Shown here piece after piece: positions 20,801-27,838 of a stretch of DNA of 44,592 nucleotides. Every line of letters begins with the position of its first letter. Position 1 is the stretch's first letter. The DNA comes from CAYZGU01 sp964478165 (GTDB lineage: Bacteria > Poribacteria > WGA-4E > JAJDTR01): contig CAYZGU010000029.1 of NCBI GenBank assembly GCA_964478165.1, positions 1-44,592 on the forward strand, given 5' to 3'. Position numbers and translations under genes: made by a program. The notes under the pieces are model-generated. The model had not been told where the DNA came from, did no database searches, and saw only the letters and a program-made list of their open reading frames with translations.

Positions 20801-21082
20801 GGGATTGCCCGGATCGGAGATAAAACCGCAGTTATCATAACTTACCGATTGATACTGTATTGCGTTTTTTTCTGTCGTTGAAACCTGCAATTCAGGTAGA
20901 TTAAACTCGACGCTGATTCCGTTTGAATCTGATCTTGTGTTTATGTTTGAAACGGATTGCGCTGCGGAACCGCTGAAGAGAGCGACGCTAATTACGAAAA
21001 CTAAAACATGCTGAATTTTGTGTGGTACGTATGCGCAGAAAAGTGAATGGATTCCTCTTTTCAACTTGCAGCGTCCTTGCAT
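14843..21082 (-). CDS. PorU-like C25-family peptidase with FlgD-like C-terminal domain
   Basis: Very large (about 2079 aa) secreted cysteine peptidase of the gingipain C25 group, resembling the type IX secretion sortase PorU. After a signal peptide (VLVFVISVALFSGSAAQS) come beta-rich N-terminal domains. The C25 domain spans about residues 695-1060, with VVIMGDGTYDF, catalytic His in QYAGHGG (about 946) and catalytic Cys in LVLSCYNG (about 982). A long Ig-like region follows. The protein ends with a FlgD-like module (ALNYPNPFTSDTTITCEL... WDGRDRDGNEVANGVYYC). P. gingivalis PorU is about 1150 aa, so about 900 residues are extra. ATG 21082 is chosen because AGGAG precedes it by 7 nt. It could instead be a secreted gingipain-like protease rather than the sortase. 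Confidence 0.88.
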   Translation of the reverse strand: MQGRCKLKRGIHSLFCAYVPHKIQHVLVFVISVALFSGSAAQSVSNINTRSDSNGISVEFNLPELQVSTTEKNAIQYQSVSYDNCGFISDPGNPYLPVSRVVLGVPANASFSVEIVHATNETRLNHRLPPAPRRTLQHSVHASRHGAGSAESIQTAVEEWREDGLAYQTDSVYPTNLAEIIYDGYIRSQRVIYLELRPVQYVPQSRRLHLHSRIVVRIHFDLHDAVTLEPSLSPSLYYDSGIIRETDAFERTFRNLLLNYEEAKVWRVPRRRSPSAPAIQHPPPVVPDKVRYKILVDKTGIYRLTWADLRNEWGIDLREADVRNLHLRTGGKEVPMYIHGESDGSFDRGDYIDFLGLNPQDRYTQWNVYWLNLERRRGIRVSEIDATPDDPTATVVPVFRSRIHFEENLLTNNLEHVRPEDVSSNDKHAWFESLDFWYWDGIRNSSDYNEMELEFPLYDLARSFDQPTIELLLQGGTPRNHEILTSINGVRIDNATWRLQNTTSLEKTLRVWDNLKDATKGDSNILTLARVDTTEEDDTTRYPYHVYLNSFDVEYTRLLKAVNDYLEFSSPPSTTSYAVRKHRRLEYSIQTFLAPKVELFEYDGEHLVSKLKNPTISRVNLDLADRNRLSAIYRSQTSGKNKNNAGFRHDIPHVAYNATFQVPDTHDAQFIAVSSDGVRRPAKVEAVTPSGLLSMSNAADYIIITHPNFLEPSKRLANWRADERGGGFRTKVVDVTEIYDEFGDGRVNPRAIKDFLAYAYENWQPPALSYVVIMGDGTYDFLGVDKNLYPEPPEVMGYIPTHYIWTTSFGRTAADHWYATVSGLDELTDFYIGRLTVETMDHATGIVDKIINYESNRPNGSWRRHIISVADDEVNNSGDFIFKKSLNEIAQSHTLLGYETTEIFLEDIIDLVEANPDDFRGMLPQHVAKKRIVDALSEGAVLAQYAGHGGRIVWAHENIFGNVSVDLVEQTRHIPFMLVLSCYNGYFDAPGEPSMAEKLLRKAKGGIIGMLSATRLTYGSGNDALNRIIFDHLFQRNERELGALTFNSKIELLINHGVGSNIDVMMAYTLFADPAMQLAMADFEIQPKVKTTTVVPGGTIEISPGQILDVVYNARSKEKQFSPISHFNGPLQVKAIFPGKHATGTGKNGAVEFYTGDVVVTKESQVTNGKFPAFSILVPDNINSGPAHVEYYAEGPAHIAVGGTSLTVLEPKILDIQPETVNEDSFRISAQISDELSNTGIKEVTLTWRNPETRDWETVTMIPDQLRGIDWYTVPSPLLLAANGAAIRYDIQVVDIDDNVTISDLLSYRPVVFPNLKPVNTALNARESLIYYQYSADANSWTLNADIQQVENIELEDSVEVVFFAGNPDLNMDNVVDEEAWFLGQVEVSPDAWQRRDPLEPHKTLHSQNQTTDQPRAFRENPLNINWITTVTLTHELTIGDHKIFVWIDPVFDKKETPNGKVREGDEEDNLGQKEVQVRETLIGKTAKRAFSHDSVIDFRLSSDILPQPTVLTIREMSEQNQPQPIQQYNLTPVALPNGRNAVAYNVALAGGQTNSRLNQPMTSEIRFDLNALKREISDELFGKMPSTDDSLIEFDDFSREQVSAINEGAEQRAKEISAYLWVETLGKWTRVDSKLATAADGSIQVRPTIANVSPSNHGQGNLLDVRIAPTGTKRGRWVLLFTSATTYRVLVRKDGAPPTVISALRHIEFPQDPPNYRDGIAIDIDQAEPSFQFGDVLTFDVDQDSVDNTSPLYASSFLEENRGTGAIQYVRLSPNSSMPRDRWVILFVDSHHFQIEGQETGILLQNGQPIQGIVGKEFSYPEFGLTLKLAQGRWMFETGDSFRFETREVGRVRAEVTMLGPLALMRSDDVIPPDIQMAVAKQSFADGDPVSSEPLIQATLTDNNGIDYITRSIRLEIRKGSDFILIPETEYRLSHRTGSNQVALNYHSPPLQSGSYQLRLTTSDVDGNESEKELEFRVHKILQLLKALNYPNPFTSDTTITCELTGVADEISVKVYSLSGRLVREFTEDASAGFNMIPWDGRDRDGNEVANGVYYCKICVRKEGEKNLIEYLKMMKLK

Positions 21083-21382
21083 GTGTCTGCTCCTCGGGAA
21101 ATTCATTCAGATGTTGCCTCCTCGTTGCGATCAGCTTGTGCGATTATGTTGTGCCAAAGTTGGTGAATCGTCAAAGCCGTGTTCTTCAGTCGGGCGAATC
21201 TCAGCATTGCATAATTGTGTCCACAAACTCCTGTCCCTTAGCTTGAGGTTTGCATTGGCCAGCCGGTTCCCCGGGATTTCTGCAGACTAAGCATTGCGCT
21301 GAACATCGGTCTAACTCTGCGCGGAGTCTAGTGTCTGGTGATGGTTCACCGGCTAGCCGAAAAGAATGAACGATGCCCTAGA

Positions 21383-22273
21383 TTACTCGTCGAGCTTCGC
21401 GCGATTGAGCCAATTTTCCAATTGTATCTCCTTCGATGCCTTCCATGCGGTGATGTAGAGGGAGGCCGTGAATCGTACTGATTCAAGAGCGCGCTCCTTA
21501 GCAAAATCAATTACTTCCGGTGCCGGAATCCAATTATTGTTGTCGCTAGCAGGTAGTCTTTCAGCGAGTTCATAGACCTTATCGACCAACCCATGTCCAC
21601 TTGTCAACGTCGTCAAGATATCTTCCATGAGATTATCAAGTGGCTCAACGTTGTGAATCGGCAATAGATCTGCTGGTTTCATTTCGAGGAATTCAATCAA
21701 CGCGTCTACTTTCTCATGGATTCCCCTGTGTCGGACAGTGTTGTCAGCCTCAAGACGTCCATTGAAATGAATTGTTAGGTGTAGTGGTTGACAGAGATCT
21801 TGGGCATAGTGGGCGACAAATCCAGCGTAAACTAGGCACTTGTTGTGGATAAAGGTATTATCCGGCCATTTTCGGTGTTCGGCAAAGCTTATGGCGAGGC
21901 GTTCTGTCCACTCAGCTAAGGCGTACGGAAGGAACCCCACTGTTTCAGGACGGACTCCAAGCTCATGGCAGAGTTGTGTGAATTTGTACCGGTTCTGGGG
22001 CAATGGTTGCCCCTCTAGAAGTTCTAGGTCAAGATAGTGTTCAGGATGTTCGGCACCGTATATCTGTGATGCGCTTCGGTTTTTCGATATGTCGGGATCC
22101 AAAGCACAGTGAGCGACAAATCGCTCTCCAGCACGTAAAAACTCTGGGATTTCACTAGGTAATCCTCTTATTGCTGCTCGCGTGAGAATGCCGTGACCGT
22201 TTGACCACCACCCCCACGAGGAGCGTCCAAAAAAGGCCAAGATTGTGCACAAAACTAGCAGATATCTTTTCAT
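21383..22273 (-). CDS. Secreted S1/P1-nuclease / zinc phospholipase C-like protein
   Basis: Zinc-dependent hydrolase of the phospholipase C/P1 nuclease fold. A clear signal peptide (MKRYLLVLCTILAFFGRSSWG) is followed by W-W-S-N-G-H-G. In this family the mature protein starts with Trp, whose amino group helps bind zinc, so cleavage just before a Trp fits. Further candidate ligands occur in order: GHG His, DPD Asp, EHPEHYLDLE, then the HxxxD motif FVAHYAQDLCQPLH, and HRGIHEKVD. About 296 aa. ATG 22273 is backed by AGGGAG about 6 nt upstream; the longer frame to 22363 lacks support and would bury the signal peptide. Located 300 bp before the PorU-like gene on the same strand. Substrate (nucleic acid or phospholipid) cannot be told. 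Confidence 0.85.
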   Translation of the reverse strand: MKRYLLVLCTILAFFGRSSWGWWSNGHGILTRAAIRGLPSEIPEFLRAGERFVAHCALDPDISKNRSASQIYGAEHPEHYLDLELLEGQPLPQNRYKFTQLCHELGVRPETVGFLPYALAEWTERLAISFAEHRKWPDNTFIHNKCLVYAGFVAHYAQDLCQPLHLTIHFNGRLEADNTVRHRGIHEKVDALIEFLEMKPADLLPIHNVEPLDNLMEDILTTLTSGHGLVDKVYELAERLPASDNNNWIPAPEVIDFAKERALESVRFTASLYITAWKASKEIQLENWLNRAKLDE

Positions 22274-22367
22274 TTCTTTCTCCCTATCACGTTTCAAGAC
22301 GAAAGTTGCGAAGTTCAGTTCAGTTTGAATCCAGCCCTTCGACGGGGCGATTTTTATCGTCAAAAGA

Positions 22368-22526
22368 TTAGTATCTGAGAATCGAAGTGCCCTGAATGAC
22401 GAGGCTCTTAATGTTTGTTCCCATTTTTAAAAGTCCGACCAATGGTTCGATTTCCTTACGCGACTTCTGTGCACTGGTCAAGTGTTGCAGATTTGTTGCC
22501 ATGACATCTGTTCTAATTACATACAT
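22368..22526 (-). CDS. Small ORF resembling a truncated flagellin N-terminus
   Basis: 52-codon ORF starting at ATG 22526 behind a good Shine-Dalgarno (AGGAG, 3 nt spacing). The start MYVIRTDVMATNLQHLTSAQ and the following KEIEPLVGLL resemble the flagellin D0 helix pattern (I-x-T-N-V-x-A-x-N-x-Q-x-x-L-x-x-A-Q then SIERLSSGL). The later part does not continue as flagellin and the frame stops after ILRY. It is either a decayed fragment of a flagellin gene or an unrelated small protein. No other flagellar gene is in the window. It lies 94 bp upstream of the phospholipase-like gene. Confidence 0.35.
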   Translation of the reverse strand: MYVIRTDVMATNLQHLTSAQKSRKEIEPLVGLLKMGTNIKSLVIQGTSILRY

Positions 22527-23702
22527 GATCTCCTAATCTGTAAAATGATACCTGATTTTTTGGAGAATTGGAACGCAAATTGACAACATGCGCATTTAGT
22601 TGAGCTTTGGATTGGGAGAAAAAATTGAACGTCGGCTGGTATTGTGAGCCATATACAAAACAGGTCCGAAAAAATTCTCCGCACATTATTATACCACTTC
22701 GATCATGGGATTTACGACTTTACTCGACGCGTTGAAATTGAGATAGCAGTCTCTGATAAACGGTGGCAATTCAGGAATAGCAATACAGGGCATTTGAGTG
22801 GCACAATGGCAACGGACGTGCTTTTTATCAAATCGACTATCTTTCCTTCAAGTGATGTCATAAAAAGTATGTTAGTGCCAAGCGTGTGCGGGAATTTATC
22901 CGACTGGTGAGTTGCAATCGATGTTGGCCTTGCGAGTGATCGTCTTGTGCCGTCATATGCCTGTCTCCCTAGTCCCAAAATCCTCTGCTGTACGGTCTTA
23001 TTTATGGGTTTCGACGTCCACTGTTGCCTTTCACAATCCGCGAATTATCTTGAACCACAGACGATGGTGGTGACTAATGCTGCTAGCGTTGCGAGGAGAA
23101 CTACGGTTTTCTGCAATCTGATTGCGACTTTAGTTCAGATGGGTAGGTAAGGTGGTATTGGGTGATATCGATTTGTGTTGTACTTCCCAATAATGTACAG
23201 TTTCGAGTGCGGACAAGGTTGGAATGGCGTGTCGGATAAATAGGATTACCTGAGCATTTTGATAGAATGGTGCCTTGCCATAATGGTAGTTGGAAATGGC
23301 AATACGGGTGAGAGTTGTGGTATTGTATTGGGGAACGGGGTTGTCCATCCATACGTCGAACCTGGCGGGTCTATTTCGGCTGTTTCAGATTGGGTGAAGG
23401 TTGCAGGCGTTTATAAGCGTGTACGGGGTATGGTTTGGGTGAATGTTGGTGGGCCGATACGGTTATGGGAAGCGAATCCCGGCACTTAATCACTTCGCTA
23501 TCACGATTTTCAGCATGGATTGTGGACAAAAGGCTAGAGGACGCGGTGAGGATTTTTCGTCGGGGGATGATAAGGAGCGGGACTACAGTTGCGCATAAGA
23601 GCCCAAATTCCTACTGTGCGTGACTTATTTGTAAAGTATAGAAGAGTCGAGAATCTATCAATTCTCGGCGATACCTTCAACATGAGAGAAAGGGAAACTT
23701 AA
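22527..23702. other. Gene-free spacer before the sensor kinase
   Basis: About 1.18 kb without a convincing gene. One plus-strand frame (23259-23489) has a curious internal similarity (DWVKVAGVYKRV and MVWVNVGGPIRL) but no start signal or family match. Just upstream of the kinase is a perfect 7-bp inverted repeat, annotated separately. No tRNA was seen. Confidence 0.4.
23648..23667. promoter_or_regulatory. Inverted repeat upstream of sensor kinase
   Basis: CGAGAAT (23648-23654) and ATTCTCG (23661-23667) form a perfect 7-bp stem with a 6-nt spacer, 36 nt before the kinase ATG. It has no T-tract, so an operator or a 5' leader hairpin is more likely than a terminator. Confidence 0.4.
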
Positions 23703-25751
23703 ATGGCGGGCGCAAATATATTGCTTGTTGAAGGAGAGAGTGATGTTGCGGCCTATATAGTCGAACTCCTAGGGGCACTAGGATATTCAATTTCCGCTGT
23801 CGTTGTGTCCGGAGAGCAAGCCATTCAAGCTGTGGAAGAGACGCGACCAGACCTCGTCTTGTTGGACATATTATTAGAAGGTAGTATGGATGGTGTAGAG
23901 GCTTCTGAACACATTCGCCGCCGGTTCAATATGCCGGTTGTTTACCTCATTGATAATGCAAATGGTGACCTGTTGAGGCGAGCAGAGATTACTGAGCCGT
24001 TTGGCTACGTTCTCAAACCGGTTGAAGAAAGACGATTACATCTGAATATCGAGATTGCCTTGTATAGACATGGTATGGAAAGGAAGTTCAAAGCAAGGGA
24101 ACAGTGGCTGTCAACTATTCTCAGGAGTATAGTTGATGCCGTAATTGTTACGAATAGGCATGGGCTAATAACCTTCATGAATCCGGTGGCTGAGATTCTT
24201 ACGGGGTGGCAACAGAAAGATGCTTCTGGAAAGTGCATTGGCACGGTCTTCAATATGGCTTCTGAAGAACCGGATGTTCCCATTCAAACACATGTGACGG
24301 ATGTGCTCTGCAAGAACGTCACTGCTGGTCACACAGACGATCACACGACATTAATTGCCAAGACTGGACGGGAAACCCCGATTGACTATAATGTTGCTCC
24401 TCTCAGCGACGACCAGGAAGAAATTAGTGGCGTCGTGTTAATCTTCCGCGACGTGACCAAACGAAAGCAAGCGGAAGAAAAATTAAAAGAAACTGCCAAC
24501 GTGTTCCGGGATCAGACCCAAATCATGCAAACCATTTTCGATAGTATTGGGGATGGTGTTGTTGTTGCTGATGAAAGCGGAGAATTCTTGCTCTTTAATC
24601 CGAATGCGGAACGAATTGTCGGTCTGGATGAAACCCATGTATCGCGGGATCAACGATCTGAGAATTATGGCATTTTTTCGCCTGATCGCGTGACACCATT
24701 TGCAATAGACGAGCTACCACTCGTGCGCGCGATTCGCGGAGAGGCATCAGACGAAGTTGAGATGTTTGTGCGCAATCCTAAGGTGCCTGACGGTGTGTAC
24801 GTTAGCGCCAGTGGGAGACCTCTGCATGAAGAATCAGGGGTTCCAAGAGGTGGTGTCGTGGTTTATCGTGATGTGACTGAGCGCAAGCGAGCGGAGGCGG
24901 CATTGGCCCAAGCGTATGCGCGAGGAAGATTGGAAGTTGTCGATACAATTCTCCATAACATCGGTAATGCCATCAACAGCGTGACGATAGGAATTGGAAC
25001 CGTTCACGAAAATCTGATTAAGCACAGGTTGACACATCGTCTCCTCGGTCTTGCAGATGCAGTAAGATTGCATCAAGATGATTTCGTTGACTACATTAGA
25101 GATGATCCGCAGGGGCAGCAGGTGGCTCCGTTTCTAATCGCTCTCGCCGAAGATTTTTGCAAACAAAATGAGAAACTGATAAAGACGGTTGCCCGTGTGG
25201 GAGATAGGGCAGAACATATTGCTGATATTGTTAGGATGCAGAAGTCGTTTGGTAGGAGAAACTTGGAGCGGAAGGATATCAACCTTCGGAAGACTATTTC
25301 TAATGCTTTTAAAGTGCTTCAGGATTCTATCGCGAAACGAGGTATCGAGGTTCATGTTGACTGTGAAGATGGTCCAAAGGAGATACGGATTCAAGAGAGC
25401 CAGTTTTATCAAATGTTGGTGAATCTAATCAAGAACTCCATCGAAGCTATTGATGATCTCGCGGAATTGGGGGGGCTTAGCGAACGACCTGGAATAAGAA
25501 TCAAATCCTACGTGCGGAAGACTTTCTTCACTCTTGAAGTAATTGATAATGGTATTGGAATTGAGAGGCGTAAGCTTGATGCCATCTTCCGTGCCGGCTA
25601 CACGACCAAAGAATCGGGAACTGGTCTTGGGCTTCATTCGATAGCAAATTTTGTCATCGGATCGGGTGGAAAAATCCGTCCATTGAGTGGTGGCATCGGG
25701 AAAGGTGCGACGATGCGAATTATCCTACCAATTTCCACAGTCAGCCGCTGA
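23703..25751 (+). CDS. Hybrid sensor histidine kinase (REC-PAS-PAS-kinase)
   Basis: Soluble sensor kinase with no membrane segment. Residues 1-125 form a receiver domain: phosphoacceptor D55 (VLLDILLEG) and K105 (YVLKPVEER) are present, but the acidic pair reads E10-G11 and the usual Thr after strand 4 is Ile83. Two PAS domains follow (about 135-255 and 272-395), each ending in FRDVTKRK / YRDVTERK. The dimerisation segment has H418 in VDTILHNIGNAINS. The C-terminal ATPase shows N-box LVNLIKNSIEAI, G1 DNGIGI and G2 TTKESGTGLGLHS. 682 aa. It likely phosphorylates the sigma-54 activator encoded 176 bp downstream. The ligand sensed is unknown; cytoplasmic PAS domains suggest redox, energy or small-molecule sensing. 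Confidence 0.93.
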   Translation: MAGANILLVEGESDVAAYIVELLGALGYSISAVVVSGEQAIQAVEETRPDLVLLDILLEGSMDGVEASEHIRRRFNMPVVYLIDNANGDLLRRAEITEPFGYVLKPVEERRLHLNIEIALYRHGMERKFKAREQWLSTILRSIVDAVIVTNRHGLITFMNPVAEILTGWQQKDASGKCIGTVFNMASEEPDVPIQTHVTDVLCKNVTAGHTDDHTTLIAKTGRETPIDYNVAPLSDDQEEISGVVLIFRDVTKRKQAEEKLKETANVFRDQTQIMQTIFDSIGDGVVVADESGEFLLFNPNAERIVGLDETHVSRDQRSENYGIFSPDRVTPFAIDELPLVRAIRGEASDEVEMFVRNPKVPDGVYVSASGRPLHEESGVPRGGVVVYRDVTERKRAEAALAQAYARGRLEVVDTILHNIGNAINSVTIGIGTVHENLIKHRLTHRLLGLADAVRLHQDDFVDYIRDDPQGQQVAPFLIALAEDFCKQNEKLIKTVARVGDRAEHIADIVRMQKSFGRRNLERKDINLRKTISNAFKVLQDSIAKRGIEVHVDCEDGPKEIRIQESQFYQMLVNLIKNSIEAIDDLAELGGLSERPGIRIKSYVRKTFFTLEVIDNGIGIERRKLDAIFRAGYTTKESGTGLGLHSIANFVIGSGGKIRPLSGGIGKGATMRIILPISTVSR

Positions 25752-25927
25752 AATGGGGCGAATGAAATATGGGAAACTTTTGTCTAAAGAACCGTTCGCA
25801 TGTTTTTCTCTGTCTGCTGATTGGAGAGGTTGAACCTCTGTTGGTGTCAGATTAAGATTTTAGATTTTCGGTTCAAAAGTATTCTCCGAATTTCGTCTAT
25901 ACCTGCTTTAAAGTGAGAGGACGTTGT

Positions 25928-27838
25928 ATGGAATGCCGAGATGGCTGGAACTATCGTGTCTTGATTGTTGACGATCAAGAGGAGATTCATGACGATTTTG
26001 AAGAAATGCTGAAAACTGGATTAATGGGCGTCAGAACGGATGATTTGGCAAACGTGTTTGTTTCAGAAGTGGACGAAAACTTCCTGCCTGAATTTGAACT
26101 TTCGCATGCAAGAAGTGGGGAAGAAGCATGTGAAATCATAACATCGGCAAAGGCGTCAGATTGCCCCATTGCGGTTGCGCATATAGATGTGAGAATGCCG
26201 CCGGGCATTGATGGAATTGAAACAACACGTCAGATTAGGAAAATCGAGAGGGATATTGAAATTGTCATCATGACCGCGTATACGGATAAGTCACTGGCAG
26301 AGGTTCTACGCGACATGGAATTGCTTCATAAGCTTCTATATATCAGAAAGCCGTTCGCGCGTGAGGAAATCCAACAGATTACACTCAGTCTGGTTGAGAA
26401 GTGGAATGTCGAAAGAGAATTAACAGAAAAGCGTCGACAGCTCTCGCTCAGCAACCAAAGGCTCGGGGCGGTTCTTGATTCCACAGGAGATGCAATTGGC
26501 ATGTTTGATGTCACCGGACGGTTATTGTTTGCGAATCGCTGGTATGAAGAATTATTTGGACTAACTGAGAGTGTACTTAAACAGATGTCGCCAGATGAAC
26601 TTAGTGCACGTGCAAGAGAGTGTTTACGAGAACCGATTTTTGCGGAAGCAGAGAAAGCGCAATTGGTCGACAATGTCAGGAACTTGGTGCAAGAAATCAA
26701 CGAAGGGGGAATGTCAAAACACAGGCTTTTTTATCGACTATCGGCTCCCGTTCAAGATAGCCAACAGAAGATAGTCGGGAAGATTATTGTCTACCGCGAT
26801 GTTTCGCAAGAAGTTGAGATTAAAGAGATGAAAGCAGAAGTGTTACGTCTTAGGTCCAGGCTGGAAACACCATACTCTTTTGATGGAATGGTGGGCAAAT
26901 CTAGTAAGATACAAGAAGTGTACACGTCGATGGAGCAAGCCGCTGAGAGTAATATTACTGTGTTGATTCGCGGGGAAAGCGGTACAGGCAAGGAACTTGT
27001 TGCAAAATCCATTCACTTCAATAGTCGTCGCAAAAGGGGTCCATTTGTGGCCGTCGACTGCACGGCGATTCCTGAGACGCTCATTGAAAGCGAGCTTTTT
27101 GGACATGAGCGAGGTGCCTTCACCGGCGCAATGGTGCGACGAATCGGGAAATTCGAGAGTGCCAACGGAGGGACGATATTTCTTGATGAAATTGGCGAGA
27201 TGCAACCCGTTCTCCAAGCGAAGTTGCTCCGTGTGTTGCAAGAAAGGGAAATTCAGCGCGTTGGCGGAATGGCGAATATTCCCATAGACATCCGAGTAAT
27301 CGCGGCTACGAACAAGAATTTGGAGAGCGCAGTCAGAGCTAGTGAGTTCCGCACCGACCTGTTCTATCGCATCGCTGCATTTCCCATGATTGTACCACCA
27401 CTCAGAGAGCGCCGCGAAGACATCCCGTTGTTGGCTGAACATTTCTTGAAAACACATACCGAAAATACTGACAAATCAATTGGCGCAATATCTACCGAAA
27501 CATTAACGTTATTGATGGACTATGATTGGCCTGGCAACGTTCGTGAACTAGAGAATGCCATCGAGCGTGCTATTCTAATTGAAAGAGACCATGTGTTACG
27601 AAAGAGCAGTCTTCCGCCTCATATTTATTCAGCTAGTTCTATCTCAAGCAATCACGATCGTTTTTACACGGAAAAAGAGGCGGAAATTGTTCCGCTTGAG
27701 GAAATTGAAAAGAGATCGCTGATACATGCACTTAAGGTAACGAATGGTAATATCACCTGGGCGGCCCAAGCATTGGGGATAAATCGAGCTACCATTTATA
27801 GAAAATTGAAGAAATTTGACTTGTTGAATCCGAATTAA
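25928..27838 (+). CDS. Sigma-54-dependent response regulator (REC-PAS-AAA-HTH)
   Basis: NtrC-class activator. The N-terminal receiver has D15/D16, phosphoacceptor D87 (AHIDVRMPPG), T116 (IMTAYTD) and K141 (IRKPFA). It is longer than usual, with an extra stretch of about 30 residues (30-60) between helix 1 and strand 2. A PAS domain follows (about 170-295, ending VYRDVSQ). The AAA+ domain has Walker A GESGTGKE (about 349), the sigma-54 contact loop GAFTGA (about 395) and Walker B GGTIFLDEIGE. The tail is a Fis-type helix-turn-helix (NITWAAQALGINRATIYRKL). About 636 aa. ATG 25928 has AGAGG 7 nt upstream; GTG 25913 is less likely. Targets are unknown; a sigma-54 regulon is implied. Confidence 0.95.
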   Translation: MECRDGWNYRVLIVDDQEEIHDDFEEMLKTGLMGVRTDDLANVFVSEVDENFLPEFELSHARSGEEACEIITSAKASDCPIAVAHIDVRMPPGIDGIETTRQIRKIERDIEIVIMTAYTDKSLAEVLRDMELLHKLLYIRKPFAREEIQQITLSLVEKWNVERELTEKRRQLSLSNQRLGAVLDSTGDAIGMFDVTGRLLFANRWYEELFGLTESVLKQMSPDELSARARECLREPIFAEAEKAQLVDNVRNLVQEINEGGMSKHRLFYRLSAPVQDSQQKIVGKIIVYRDVSQEVEIKEMKAEVLRLRSRLETPYSFDGMVGKSSKIQEVYTSMEQAAESNITVLIRGESGTGKELVAKSIHFNSRRKRGPFVAVDCTAIPETLIESELFGHERGAFTGAMVRRIGKFESANGGTIFLDEIGEMQPVLQAKLLRVLQEREIQRVGGMANIPIDIRVIAATNKNLESAVRASEFRTDLFYRIAAFPMIVPPLRERREDIPLLAEHFLKTHTENTDKSIGAISTETLTLLMDYDWPGNVRELENAIERAILIERDHVLRKSSLPPHIYSASSISSNHDRFYTEKEAEIVPLEEIEKRSLIHALKVTNGNITWAAQALGINRATIYRKLKKFDLLNPN

